In this document: one piece after another, positions 25,925 through 33,888 of the stretch
Position numbering within the stretch: the stretch's first letter is position 1
Layout: each line of letters begins with the position of its first letter
Assembly (NCBI GenBank): GCA_020629035.1
Contig: JAHDEC010000009.1
Span: 105,014-155,700, forward strand
Length of the DNA stretch: 50,687 bases
Reading direction: 5' to 3'
Source: Saprospiraceae bacterium
GTDB lineage: Bacteria > Bacteroidota > Bacteroidia > Chitinophagales > Saprospiraceae
Notes under the pieces: model-generated
The model's database searches: none
The model's input: only the letters and a program-made list of their open reading frames with translations
What the model was told of the DNA's origin: nothing
Made by a program: the position numbers and the translations under genes

Positions 25925-26389
25925 TTAGCGGAGCTTTTTATAATAAGTCACTTTATCATCTCCCTCGGCCCAAAAATCTCGAATGACCGCTTCTTTTGTA
26001 TAGTCTAATTTTTCGTAAAATTTCCTAGTTAAATCAAAGGTCTCGCTACCTGAAGTATCTACAATAAGCACCCGTTGACCAGTTTTTTGCAAATGATTCT
26101 CTAGGAAGTGCATCATGCTGCTTCCAAGCCCTTTGCCCTGCTTTGATTTATGGACACCAATAGCATAAAGGTTATAGGTTCCTTCGGTCAGTTTTTCTGG
26201 TGCACAGTAGCCAATAGAAATGGCTTGTCCATTTTCAAGAGTAGTAAACCATATATCCTGAGAGCTGGAATTGGTTAAAAAATCAGCGATCATTTCGTCT
26301 AGCATCTCTGCTGGAAACAAGTCAATAGAATCAAGCACTTCCTTTAGTGCAGGAATATCTTCTCTTTTTATCATTCTTATGGTAGACAT
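25925..26389 (-). CDS. GNAT family N-acetyltransferase
   Basis: This 154-residue protein has the GNAT fold: N-terminal RMIKREDIPALKEVL, a central GVHKSKQGKGLGSSMM acetyl-CoA-binding motif A (Gln/Arg-x-x-Gly-x-Gly/Ala form), and C-terminal RKFYEKLDYTKEAVIRDFW. It transfers an acetyl group from acetyl-CoA to an unknown amine. The ATG at 26389 is preferred to a TTG two codons upstream. Its stop codon directly abuts the stop of the copper-cluster gene with no spacer, tail to tail, so it is not part of that operon. Confidence 0.88.
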   Translation of the reverse strand: MSTIRMIKREDIPALKEVLDSIDLFPAEMLDEMIADFLTNSSSQDIWFTTLENGQAISIGYCAPEKLTEGTYNLYAIGVHKSKQGKGLGSSMMHFLENHLQKTGQRVLIVDTSGSETFDLTRKFYEKLDYTKEAVIRDFWAEGDDKVTYYKKLR

Positions 26390-26438
26390 AGGCAAGGTTT
26401 TTTTGAGTGTATGGCCAATGTCGCCTTAATGTGATTGC

Positions 26439-26822
26439 TTAATTGCATTTAGGGCATATGCCTGATACGGTAAAATTCACTTCTTTGCTGATGTATTCTT
26501 CAGGTAATTGAAAGTGAGGAATAATGTTTTCTAAACAAGTAACTTCTTGACAAGCTGTGCAGCTAAAATGTACATGGTTGTGGTTGTGATCATGTGCATC
26601 TTCACAGGAGTGACACAAAGCGTATTTAGAAACTCCATCCATATCTATAATCCGGTGAATCTTACCATCATCGACCAGTCGATCAAGCGAACGATAAATC
26701 GTAACTCGGTTATAACGCTCTTTAAGTTGTCCAATGAGTTCGTTATGCGACACTGCGGTGGTGGCTTTGCTAATGAGTTGCTCTACAGCAAGTTTAGCAG
26801 GTATTTTCTTTTGACTCTCCAT
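26439..26822 (-). CDS. Fur family metal-dependent repressor
   Basis: The 127-residue product has the Fur winged helix (RVTIYRSLDRLVDDGKIHRI at 39-58) and a metal-binding C-terminal half with CTAC (88-91) and CPKC (123-126) structural zinc sites, plus an unusual run HDHNHNHVH. The His-rich loop and short N-terminus suggest a zinc-sensing (Zur-like) or general-metal member rather than classical iron Fur; this is inference. It is separated from mqnD by a strong terminator. A short dyad GTATC-TC-GATAC lies 8-19 bp upstream of its start and may be its own operator. Confidence 0.88.
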   Translation of the reverse strand: MESQKKIPAKLAVEQLISKATTAVSHNELIGQLKERYNRVTIYRSLDRLVDDGKIHRIIDMDGVSKYALCHSCEDAHDHNHNHVHFSCTACQEVTCLENIIPHFQLPEEYISKEVNFTVSGICPKCN

Positions 26823-26829
26823 GTATAGT

Positions 26830-26841
26830 GTATCTCGATAC
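26830..26841. promoter_or_regulatory. Dyad upstream of the Fur family gene
   Basis: GTATC-TC-GATAC, a 5-bp perfect dyad, ends 19 bp upstream of the ATG; candidate autoregulatory site. Confidence 0.3.
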
Positions 26842-26937
26842 TAATATAAATCAAATTAAGTCAGTATGGTTCATCTAGGAAAATAAAGAAAGTAAATAGA
26901 CTTGGAAGGGTATAAAAGGGGAAGGAAAGTGTAGAAA

Positions 26938-26965
26938 ATAAAAAAGCTCGTGACTTCTCACGAGC
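26938..26965 (-). terminator. Intrinsic terminator of mqnD
   Basis: Perfect 8-bp stem GCTCGTGA / TCACGAGC (26946-26953 and 26958-26965) with a 4-nt loop. On the minus strand it is followed by TTTTTTATTT, so it terminates leftward transcription about 175 nt after the mqnD stop. The plus strand side lacks a T run. Confidence 0.8.
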
Positions 26966-27140
26966 AAAAACGAATTTTACAATTTAATAACCAAAACTTA
27001 CACGATGTAAATATATAACATATTATAAGTTTCTGCAATATGTATTCACTTGTTATTAAGTATTTTACTCAAATTAAAAAATATCAATGTGTAATAGACA
27101 GAAAAATAGACGGGTATAAATGAATAAAAAGTTCTATTAA

Positions 27141-27971
27141 TTAAAAATTTAACATATAAAATTTATTTGTTATATGTTTTTCGCTGTTTTGGTGGATTTT
27201 TTCAAGTAAAAACTGGACAGCTGCTGTTCCTTCAGTCCCTAGAGACCTAGTAAATTCGTTTACATACAGTGCAATATGTTGTTTCATCACCTCAGGTTTC
27301 ATGGTTTGTGCGTGCTTTTTTACATACTCCATTACTGTTGATTCATGCTGGTAAGCATAATCTATGCTGGCTTTGAGGTTTTGTGCTATTTGTTTTTTTA
27401 GTTCAATGTCAAGCGACTTACGGACAACTATTCCTCCTAATGGGATAGCATAGCCAGTTGTTTCTTCCCAATGTTTTCCCAAATCCTTAATTTTTGTTAA
27501 TCCTTTTTCCGCGTATGTAAATCTATTCTCATGAATAATTACTCCAGCGTCTAGACTTCCATCCAATACTCGGTCTTCTATTTCGTGGAATAGCAGGTAC
27601 TCTTTATCAATGGAAACATCATTGGCAAAATCAAAAAGAAAGTTGGCTGTCGTTAGTTTTCCTGGAATGCCAATTCGCTTTCCCTTTAATGCATGTATGC
27701 TATGGTAGTTCTTAGCTATTAATAATGGACCCACTCCTCTGCCTAAAGCAGCACCGTAGGGTAGTAATTCATATTTGTCCATCAAATAGGCAAAGGCATG
27801 GAAGCTGACTTTAATAACATCAAACTTGGCTTCACTGGCCCATTGGTTTAATGTTTTTATATCTTCTAGATGCACATCCCATTGAATCGATTGATCAATG
27901 CGTTGATGAACTAATGCCTCAAAAATGAAGGTGTCATTTGGACATGGAGAAAAGGCAATACTAAGATTCAT
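27141..27971 (-). CDS. mqnD: 1,4-dihydroxy-6-naphthoate synthase of the futalosine menaquinone pathway
   Basis: The 276-residue product matches MqnD from end to end: the N-terminal IAFSPCPNDTFIFEALV signature, DVIKVSFHAFAYL, LGRGVGPLLIAK, and later GVIIHENRFTY and IPLGGIVV. MqnD converts cyclic dehypoxanthine futalosine to 1,4-dihydroxy-6-naphthoate in the cytoplasm. Its presence means this organism makes menaquinone by the futalosine route, whereas many Bacteroidota use the MenA-F route. Other mqn genes are not in the window. A TAnnTTTG box lies 20 nt before the ATG, and it is divergent from the pseudouridine synthase gene. Confidence 0.95.
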   Translation of the reverse strand: MNLSIAFSPCPNDTFIFEALVHQRIDQSIQWDVHLEDIKTLNQWASEAKFDVIKVSFHAFAYLMDKYELLPYGAALGRGVGPLLIAKNYHSIHALKGKRIGIPGKLTTANFLFDFANDVSIDKEYLLFHEIEDRVLDGSLDAGVIIHENRFTYAEKGLTKIKDLGKHWEETTGYAIPLGGIVVRKSLDIELKKQIAQNLKASIDYAYQHESTVMEYVKKHAQTMKPEVMKQHIALYVNEFTRSLGTEGTAAVQFLLEKIHQNSEKHITNKFYMLNF

Positions 27972-27990
27972 CTGATTTATTAGTTTAATT

Positions 27991-27998
27991 CAAAGATA
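27991..27998 (-). promoter_or_regulatory. -7 promoter element of mqnD
   Basis: TATCTTTG on the minus strand, ending 20 nt before the mqnD ATG. Confidence 0.55.
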
Positions 27999-28003
27999 AT
28001 GTC

Positions 28004-28012
28004 TAAACTTTG
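28004..28012 (+). promoter_or_regulatory. Variant -7 element (TAnnnTTTG) of the pseudouridine synthase gene
   Basis: TAAACTTTG ends 19 nt before the ATG at 28031; it has three rather than two central bases and lies 6 bp from the divergent mqnD box. Confidence 0.4.
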
Positions 28013-28030
28013 GGGAAAGTTTAGAAGCCC

Positions 28031-28705
28031 ATGCATGGATTACAAATAATTTATGAAGATAATCACTTAATCGCCGTTAATAAACCCAATGGTGTATTGG
28101 TGCATGCTGACGAAACGGGTGACAAAACATTAATCGATCAAGTAAAATTGTACATAAAGTGGAAGTACGAAAAACCGGGTGATGTATTTCTCGGGTCCTT
28201 TCACAGATTGGATAGGCCTGCAAGTGGCGTAGTCGTTTTTGCAAGAACCACCAAAGCGCTCACCAGAATGAATAAATTAATCCAAGAGCGGAAGGTCGAA
28301 AAGAAATACTACGCAGTAACGGAAGATCGTCCTAAAGAAATAGAGCAAACATTAGTGCATTACTTAATAAAGGACAAAGCAAAAAATAAATCCAAAGTGC
28401 ATAAGTCCCAGCGAAGCGGAACTAAGCGCTCTGAACTCAGTTACAAGCTAGATGCTTATCTCGAAAATCACTCCTTATTAAAAGTTAATTTAGTAACAGG
28501 TAGATCGCATCAGATCAGAGCCCAATTAAAGAAAATTAATGCACCTATTTGCGGAGATTTAAAATATGGAGCTACTGAAAAATTGAAATACTATTCCATA
28601 GCTCTTCATTGTACTGAGATGAATTTTATCCATCCAGTAAAAAAAGAACCCGTTTCTATCAAGTGCATGCCGCCTGATTTTCATCCTTGGACCTTGTTTT
28701 TTTAA
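28031..28705 (+). CDS. RluA family pseudouridine synthase
   Basis: The 224-residue protein isomerises uridine to pseudouridine in rRNA or tRNA. The catalytic motif HRLDRPASG (58-66) supplies Asp61; a downstream KKYYAV (motif III), and TGRSHQIRAQL complete the family pattern. There is no N-terminal S4 domain, so it is the short RluA/TruC-like type. The start is set by the ATG 19 nt after a promoter box. The SRP RNA gene follows after 55 bp. Confidence 0.93.
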   Translation: MHGLQIIYEDNHLIAVNKPNGVLVHADETGDKTLIDQVKLYIKWKYEKPGDVFLGSFHRLDRPASGVVVFARTTKALTRMNKLIQERKVEKKYYAVTEDRPKEIEQTLVHYLIKDKAKNKSKVHKSQRSGTKRSELSYKLDAYLENHSLLKVNLVTGRSHQIRAQLKKINAPICGDLKYGATEKLKYYSIALHCTEMNFIHPVKKEPVSIKCMPPDFHPWTLFF

Positions 28706-28746
28706 ATTGAGCTAGAAGTTTCTTTTCTCAAATTATAAAATTGAAT

Positions 28747-28754
28747 TACATTTG
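28747..28754 (+). promoter_or_regulatory. -7 promoter element of the SRP RNA gene
   Basis: TACATTTG fits TAnnTTTG and ends 6 nt before the first base of the RNA's closing stem, which fixes the expected transcription start about 5-7 nt after the box. Confidence 0.65.
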
Positions 28755-28760
28755 CGCTCG

Positions 28761-28857
28761 GTGAGGGCTATACGGCCAGCTCCTTCTGAACTCCCCCAGG
28801 GCAGAAATGCAGCAAGGGTAGGAGGTTGAGCGGTTCGGTGTAGTTCCTCACTTTTTT
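28761..28857 (+). ncRNA. ffs: Signal recognition particle RNA (small bacterial 4.5S type)
   Basis: The RNA closes with GTGAGG (28761-28766) pairing to CCTCAC (28846-28851), followed by a T6 run that serves as terminator. The conserved Ffh-binding domain is seen at 28797-28814: CAGG, then stem GCA-GAAA-TGC with a GNRA tetraloop, then AGCA. These are the symmetric-loop residues recognised by the Ffh M domain. It targets membrane and secreted proteins to the translocon. Length is about 91 nt. The exact 5' end is inferred from the stem and promoter position. Confidence 0.92.
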
Positions 28858-28894
28858 CTTTCTCTCTTATTTTTGACAAACTAAGCCAATTAGC

Positions 28895-29551
28895 ATGAAA
28901 TTTTTTGTTGATACCGCCAATTTAGAACAAATCAAAGAAGCCAAAGATTTAGGAATTTTAGATGGAGTAACGACCAACCCATCCTTAATGGCCAAAGAAG
29001 GTATTAAAGGTAAAGATGCTCAGTGGTCGCATTACAAAGCTATTTGTGATATTGTGGAAGGAGATGTTTCTGCCGAAGTTATTTCGACTGATGTAGAAGG
29101 CATGATTAAAGAGGGTGAAGCGCTTTCTGAAATAGCCCCAAACATTGTAGTCAAAGTGCCTATGATAAAAGACGGTGTTAAGGCGATTAGCTATTTTACT
29201 TCCAAAGGAATTAGGACTAATTGTACCTTAGTTTTTTCTGCTGGACAAGCCATTTTAGCCGCTAAAGCAGGTGCAACATATGTTTCTCCATTTATAGGTA
29301 GAGTAGATGATATTAGTTGGGATGGCATGCAATTAATCGGAGAGATCGCTGAGATTTATGCCATGCAAGGTTTTGAAACTGAAATTTTAGCGGCATCCAT
29401 TCGAAATGCGAAGCATATTGTCGATGCAGCAAGAGCTGGTACTGATGTGGTAACTTGTCCACTATCATCAATGTTAGGATTACTTAAGCATCCTCTTACC
29501 GATATAGGGCTGGCTAAGTTTTTAGCTGATCACAACAAAGTTAACGGCTAA
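28895..29551 (+). CDS. Transaldolase (short fructose-6-phosphate aldolase/TalC-like)
   Basis: This 218-residue protein has the short transaldolase form: MKFFVDTANLEQIKEA at the start, GVTTNPSLMAKEG (24-36), the Schiff-base lysine in VVKVPM (Lys87), and TNCTLVFSAGQA. It transfers a dihydroxyacetone unit in the non-oxidative pentose phosphate pathway, or cleaves fructose-6-phosphate; the subtypes cannot be separated reliably by eye. It is immediately downstream of the SRP RNA terminator and stands alone. Confidence 0.93.
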   Translation: MKFFVDTANLEQIKEAKDLGILDGVTTNPSLMAKEGIKGKDAQWSHYKAICDIVEGDVSAEVISTDVEGMIKEGEALSEIAPNIVVKVPMIKDGVKAISYFTSKGIRTNCTLVFSAGQAILAAKAGATYVSPFIGRVDDISWDGMQLIGEIAEIYAMQGFETEILAASIRNAKHIVDAARAGTDVVTCPLSSMLGLLKHPLTDIGLAKFLADHNKVNG

Positions 29552-29672
29552 GAATAAGCAATTACCGTTTGTTTATTAATTGTTACCGTTTATCCTCAGC
29601 TTCTAGTCAAGGATAAATTGTTGCTATACTAAATGTCTTATTTAGTAGATGTTTGTTATAAACAATAGCAAA

Positions 29673-30317
29673 ATGGTACGATCATTCATTTATTTTATCC
29701 TCATAACGACTGCTTTCTTTTGTACTCAATTAGATGCGCAAGTCCGACACGGATTTATTGGCGGTGTTTATTTAACTAATTCTATCGGCGAATTTGCAGA
29801 AACTCATGAAAGCGCAGGACTCGGTTTTGATATTGGCTACACCTATTTCTCACACATAAATGATAAAACAAAGGCTAGCCTTGATCTCACAGTAGGTAGA
29901 GCCAAGTTTGATCCCACACAAGAAATATTTGAGTATACTGATTTTGAAGGCGATATAAATAGGATCAGATATTCGGATTATGGATTTTTATCATACTCTA
30001 TAGGTCTTAGTATTTACTATCAAATGATAAATAGAGTAGAGCTGTTTGGTGGGTTTGATGCTGGACAAGTTACGGTTAAATGGAGTGAGTTAGATTATTT
30101 GACAGGTCCAGTAGAACCATTTGACGGTTTTTATTCCTTTGATGCTAAAGCTGGTTTTGGATATTTAGCTGGGAAAGCTGGTCTTAGTATTCTTGCTACT
30201 GAAAACATTGGCCTGGCTTATACCTTTAAGTATCGTATTAATTATGGAGTAGAGCGATTTGGTGGAATCGTTAAAAATTACACGACTAACGGCCTAAGTA
30301 TTTTTTTTAGATTTTAA
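29673..30317 (+). CDS. Outer-membrane beta-barrel protein
   Basis: The ATG at 29673 is chosen over 29649 because it begins the signal peptide directly (MVRSFIYFILITTAFF, cleavage near LDAQ). The 214-residue product has amphipathic strands (GFIGGVYLTNSIGEF, GLGFDIGYTYFSH, GLSIYYQM, GFGYLAGKAGLSIL) and ends in the aromatic GLSIFFRF, the typical outer-membrane barrel C-terminus. It is probably an eight- or ten-stranded barrel. The next gene starts 21 bp downstream and is likely cotranscribed. Function unknown. Confidence 0.7.
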   Translation: MVRSFIYFILITTAFFCTQLDAQVRHGFIGGVYLTNSIGEFAETHESAGLGFDIGYTYFSHINDKTKASLDLTVGRAKFDPTQEIFEYTDFEGDINRIRYSDYGFLSYSIGLSIYYQMINRVELFGGFDAGQVTVKWSELDYLTGPVEPFDGFYSFDAKAGFGYLAGKAGLSILATENIGLAYTFKYRINYGVERFGGIVKNYTTNGLSIFFRF

Positions 30318-30338
30318 GCGAGGATTAAAACAGTTAAG

Positions 30339-31748
30339 ATGAGGTATATAATTTTATTTGTAGTTGCTTGTAGTTTACAGTTTCTCACTGCACAAACCAC
30401 GGATTTGACCTTTAGTGGTCCACTAAAGTCAAAAGATATTTTCGTGGGTATGGAGGCTATCAATTTAGGGAATCAGCATTTTTGCTTAATACATCAGGGC
30501 CCTTACACCATGTCATGGGAAACCAAGCACTATGTACTTGAAAAATATGATCTCTCAGGCAAACAGGTGTTTTCCAAAAAACTAGATTTTAAAATAGATG
30601 GCAAGGATTATTTCCCTAATGGCATGATTAGCATGAATGGGACAGACTATCTATTTCTTTCGTCTATTAAAAAGCGAGAAAGAACATTGTATCTAACAAG
30701 TCTTAATACCGAACAAGGAACCCTAGGTTCAGAAATGGTCAAGTTAGGAAGTTTTAAAATTGTGGGCAAAGTGGCAGGTTTTGATTCTTCAATTTCCGCA
30801 AATGAGGAATATTTAGCTGTATATTTTGAGCAAGAAAACAAAATGGTAGTATTGGACAAACAGCTTAATCTTGCACGCAGTTTTGAGACCCAATTCAAGT
30901 TTAATAATCCAGTCTATTCCACAAAGGGCAACAGTCAGAACTTTATGGTGCGCAATAATGGAGATGTTGTTTTTTATAACGACAATGGCAAGAAGACGGG
31001 CTTTATGGAAATGTTTAAAGCAGATGGAACCACTAAATCGATTGCTTTTGATTCAGCCCTAAGTTATTCCAACAAATCAGGATCTCTCTGTTTTGCAGAC
31101 TTAACAGATGATCAATGGGCAGTGGCAGGTGTATATATAGCAGCCAAGGGTAAAGTAGATTTTCAAGGCGTTTTTGCACAAATATTTGATGCCCAAGGTA
31201 ATCTACAAAGCTCGTTTAAATCACCGTTTACTTCGATGGAATTTCCCCTCACCGAAAAAAGAATGACTGGAGGCCTGCCGAAATATGCAAAAGGAAATAT
31301 AGTTAATACTGGAATTTCAAATATAGATACTGAGACAGGCTATTTTGAACTGGATTTGACCATTGATGAATTGTCGGCCTCTACTTTTAGACGAAGCATC
31401 GTAGCTGCTTTTCCTGTAAAAGAAAAAGCATTTCAAGAGGTAGTGGTGCTGCAAGCACCTATGATTGATATTTTACGAACCAAAAACGATATTGAATCGC
31501 TAAATCCATTTACAGAAGGGGATGATAAGACTTATGATATCTATTCAGTTGATAATGTGATTGGGAATAATCATTCGTTTTATATAACTAGAAAAGATAA
31601 GCCAGGAGTCGGCGAAAAGTTATTTGATACTAAAGATAATCGCTTAAAAAACAAGCATTTAAATGCACGTCTATATGATGGTGATGGCTACAGTTTAGCT
31701 CTGTTTTATAGCGAGAAAAAATATGAGTTTGTTATTATAAAACCCTAA
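30339..31748 (+). CDS. Secreted protein of unknown function
   Basis: The 469-residue product has a signal peptide (cleavage near FLTAQ, residue 19). The mature protein contains beta-rich segments with pairs such as KYDLSGKQVFSKKL and DKQLNLARSF and IFDAQGNLQSSF, resembling an irregular propeller, and no T9SS tail. No catalytic motif was seen. It follows the barrel gene closely and may be its periplasmic or surface partner. Confidence 0.6.
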   Translation: MRYIILFVVACSLQFLTAQTTDLTFSGPLKSKDIFVGMEAINLGNQHFCLIHQGPYTMSWETKHYVLEKYDLSGKQVFSKKLDFKIDGKDYFPNGMISMNGTDYLFLSSIKKRERTLYLTSLNTEQGTLGSEMVKLGSFKIVGKVAGFDSSISANEEYLAVYFEQENKMVVLDKQLNLARSFETQFKFNNPVYSTKGNSQNFMVRNNGDVVFYNDNGKKTGFMEMFKADGTTKSIAFDSALSYSNKSGSLCFADLTDDQWAVAGVYIAAKGKVDFQGVFAQIFDAQGNLQSSFKSPFTSMEFPLTEKRMTGGLPKYAKGNIVNTGISNIDTETGYFELDLTIDELSASTFRRSIVAAFPVKEKAFQEVVVLQAPMIDILRTKNDIESLNPFTEGDDKTYDIYSVDNVIGNNHSFYITRKDKPGVGEKLFDTKDNRLKNKHLNARLYDGDGYSLALFYSEKKYEFVIIKP

Positions 31749-31759
31749 AAATCGCCAAT

Positions 31760-32123
31760 CTATTCTATGAATATGATTTCTGAACATTCGGTAAATATGT
31801 TAGCGCCTCCTCCTTGGAGCTCATTAACTATGGTAGCATTTGGTTCGTAGTAAGTTTGATTACTTCCACCGCCACCTCGAATGATATATTGGCCTCCTTC
31901 TTTTACATAGGCAATATTAGCACCACCACCTTCTTGGGTCACAAATCCACCAGATTCAATATAAATCTCATTGGCGCCACCTCCATTGGAGAAAAGTGTA
32001 TCACCGGCTAATACATGACGTAAATTTCCACCACCAGTCAGGACTTCCATACCAGCTAGTTTGCTGAGTACACGCTAAGTATATAAAGGCAGAACCTATG
32101 ATAAGAGATAATATGTTTTTCAT
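31760..32123 (-). CDS. GGG-repeat lipoprotein split by an apparent +1 frameshift
   Basis: An ATG at 32123, 4 nt after the nucleoside phosphorylase stop, opens a lipoprotein-like leader (MKNILSLIIGSAFIYLACT) that runs into a stop after 40 codons. One frame over, from about 32050, lies a 96-codon ORF made of about five 17-20-residue units beginning GGGxN with YI/YV strands (GGGANEIYIESGG, GGGANIAYVKEGG), with no signal of its own. Joining the two by a +1 shift between roughly 32060 and 32030 gives a sensible small secreted lipoprotein with a solenoid-like repeat domain. This could be a pseudogene, a sequencing error or real recoding. Confidence 0.55.
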
Positions 32124-32127
32124 AACA

Positions 32128-32988
32128 CTATATTAAATGTAATACCTTACTAATTAAAGACTCCACAGCCTTGCCTGGATTTGTGGAAAAATCGCCATTA
32201 ATCCGATTAGCCAGTAGGGCATTACAAGAAATAGCGCTATGACCAAGTAGATTTGCCAATACATAAATACCAGCTGTTTCCATTTCCAAATTGGTAATGC
32301 GATCGATAGGCATGTTTAGATCAGCAAGGGAATTTAAATCTGGAATTCCCGTTTTTAATCGGAGTGATCTTCCTTGTGGTGCATAAAACCCAGGAGCCGT
32401 AAGCGTTATGCCTCTCAGAAAACCTGCATTAGTAAACAAGTCTACTAACTTCTCATTAGCTTGGGCACAATAGGGAGATATTAAATCTTTGGCCGGCCAG
32501 CTAGTATTAAATTGCTTATTAATCTCAGCTTCATCATCATTCATTTCATGATGGTAGTAATGTGCTAATCCTCCCAGTCCTATAGCAAATGAACTAACCA
32601 ATAAACTATCAACAGGTATGTCGGCTTGCAAGGTACCTGAAGTGCCGATTCTGATAAATTGTAAACTTGTATGTACTTCTTTTACCCTTCTTGTTGCAAA
32701 ATCAATATTGACTAATGCATCTAATTCATTAAATACTATATCTATATTGTCAGTACCAATCCCTGTGGAAATAACAGTTAATCGCTTTTTCCGATATGAT
32801 CCGGTAACCGTTCTAAACTCACGACATCTACGATCAAACTCAATGCTTTCGAAATGCTTGATGATCATATCAACACGATCGGGATCACCCACGGTGATAA
32901 TACTTTCGGCTATTTCTCCAGGAAGTAACTTTAAATGATATATACTACCATCAGGATTTAAAATGAGTTCAGAAGGAGATAAATACAT
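32128..32988 (-). CDS. udp: Nucleoside (uridine) phosphorylase
   Basis: A 286-residue PNP/UDP family phosphorylase: phosphate site ITVGDPDRV near the N-terminus, STGIGTDNIDIVFNEL, RIGTSGTLQADIPV, and the nucleoside-binding NLEMETAGIYVLANLLGH. It splits uridine (or a related nucleoside) with phosphate in pyrimidine salvage. The pattern fits uridine phosphorylase better than purine enzymes, but specificity is inferred. A TAnnTTTG box on the minus strand lies 23 nt upstream. The split lipoprotein begins 4 nt after its stop and is probably in the same transcript. Confidence 0.87.
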   Translation of the reverse strand: MYLSPSELILNPDGSIYHLKLLPGEIAESIITVGDPDRVDMIIKHFESIEFDRRCREFRTVTGSYRKKRLTVISTGIGTDNIDIVFNELDALVNIDFATRRVKEVHTSLQFIRIGTSGTLQADIPVDSLLVSSFAIGLGGLAHYYHHEMNDDEAEINKQFNTSWPAKDLISPYCAQANEKLVDLFTNAGFLRGITLTAPGFYAPQGRSLRLKTGIPDLNSLADLNMPIDRITNLEMETAGIYVLANLLGHSAISCNALLANRINGDFSTNPGKAVESLISKVLHLI

Positions 32989-32993
32989 TTTTA

Positions 32994-33001
32994 TACTTTT
33001 G
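32994..33001 (+). promoter_or_regulatory. -7 element for the ArsC-like gene
   Basis: TACTTTTG on the plus strand, 22 nt before the ATG at 33024; interlocked with the opposing box at 33011-33018. Confidence 0.5.
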
Positions 33002-33010
33002 CTTCATTGA

Positions 33011-33018
33011 CAAATGTA
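33011..33018 (-). promoter_or_regulatory. -7 element for the nucleoside phosphorylase gene
   Basis: TACATTTG on the minus strand, 23 nt before the ATG at 32988. Confidence 0.55.
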
Positions 33019-33023
33019 TAAAA

Positions 33024-33371
33024 ATGAAAATGAAGGCATATATTTTAAATAGTTGTAATACCTGCCAGCGGATACTAAAAGAAGTTAACTGGAGCGGCGA
33101 AATTCAAAATATTAAAGAAAAGAATATAGACGAAGCAACATTGGACAAAATAGCTAAGGCACTTGGTGGCTATAAGCAAGTCTTTAGCAGGCGTGCGATG
33201 AAATACAGAAGTTTAGGACTTAATGAAATGGACCTTTCGGAAAAGGATTACAAAAAGTATATTCTCGAAGAGTACACCTTCTTAAAAAGACCAGTATTTG
33301 TAATTGGGAATCAATATTTTGCGGGTAATACAAAAAAGACAGTAGCTGCCATTAAAGAAGCCTTAGCTTAA
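33024..33371 (+). CDS. ArsC/Spx-like thioredoxin-fold protein
   Basis: The 115-residue protein has the ArsC/Spx/YffB fold: an N-terminal strand, then CNTCQR (Cys11, Cys14), then the family's RRAMKYRSLGL and the cis-Pro segment LKRPVFVIGNQYFAGN. Arsenate reductase activity is not assured; many relatives are redox or regulatory proteins. The ATG at 33030 (MKAYIL) is an alternative start. It is divergent from the nucleoside phosphorylase gene and ends with a 4-nt tail overlap with the next, opposite gene. Confidence 0.82.
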   Translation: MKMKAYILNSCNTCQRILKEVNWSGEIQNIKEKNIDEATLDKIAKALGGYKQVFSRRAMKYRSLGLNEMDLSEKDYKKYILEEYTFLKRPVFVIGNQYFAGNTKKTVAAIKEALA

Positions 33372-33862
33372 TTACACCTTAAATAGAGGGTCTCACTCGT
33401 AACAGTATTACTCTGATTACCCGCTCGATCAACAATGTAAATGTCAAGGGTCAAACTATCAAGAGGATATTGTGGAGGTGAGTTGCAAGGCGGTATATTA
33501 TCTGGAAATCTGCAACAGGTTTCAAAAAGAGTCAGTTCTAGATCTATAAAAACCCCCTTAGAAGAAACTCCCTCGGGAACTTTGGGTATAAGATTAGGCT
33601 GGTCATACAAATTGCCAGTACGACTATCGAAAACAAACAAATTGAAAGTGTTGTCTTCTGGGTCATGACCTATGTCTCCATCTCCATCCTCGACATGGAA
33701 AAATAGAGTCAAAAAATCTTCAGTTGCTGTGCCTTGATTTAAGGTGTCTTTACTTAATCCTTGATAGGTAATAGTGGGCACTTCAGACAAATCTGGTCCT
33801 TGTACACAAGAAGTCAGTACACATAAAGAGAATAAAATAAGAGCTCTACCTAGGATTTGCAT
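33368..33862 (-). CDS. Lipoprotein of unknown function
   Basis: This 164-residue protein has a lipoprotein leader (VLTSC, Cys19) and a single beta-rich domain with the acidic EDGDGDIG motif, which is common in Bacteroidota surface lipoproteins and may bind calcium. Cysteines in ETCCRFPDNIPPC and LRC near the C-terminus probably form disulfides. Function unknown. Its start region overlaps the promoter of the divergent LuxE-like gene. Confidence 0.68.
   Translation of the reverse strand: MQILGRALILFSLCVLTSCVQGPDLSEVPTITYQGLSKDTLNQGTATEDFLTLFFHVEDGDGDIGHDPEDNTFNLFVFDSRTGNLYDQPNLIPKVPEGVSSKGVFIDLELTLFETCCRFPDNIPPCNSPPQYPLDSLTLDIYIVDRAGNQSNTVTSETLYLRCN
33851..33859 (+). promoter_or_regulatory. 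Variant -7 element (TAnnnTTTG) of the LuxE-like gene
   Basis: TAGGATTTG ends 29 nt before the TTG start at 33889, within the 5' end of the divergent lipoprotein gene. Confidence 0.35.
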
Positions 33863-33888
33863 AAATTCGTTCTAATTATAAACCAATA

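Larger units (their letters stand above)
26823..27140. other. 318-bp AT-rich intergenic region
   Basis: It holds the dyad upstream of the Fur gene (26830-26841), a minus-strand terminator (26938-26965) and about 170 bp of AT-rich sequence between that terminator and the mqnD stop. No ORF or RNA gene is evident. Confidence 0.5.

Noticed and set aside
26946-26965. Bidirectional terminator between mqnD and the Fur gene
   Set aside because: Only the minus strand has a T run after the stem; there is no converging plus-strand gene.
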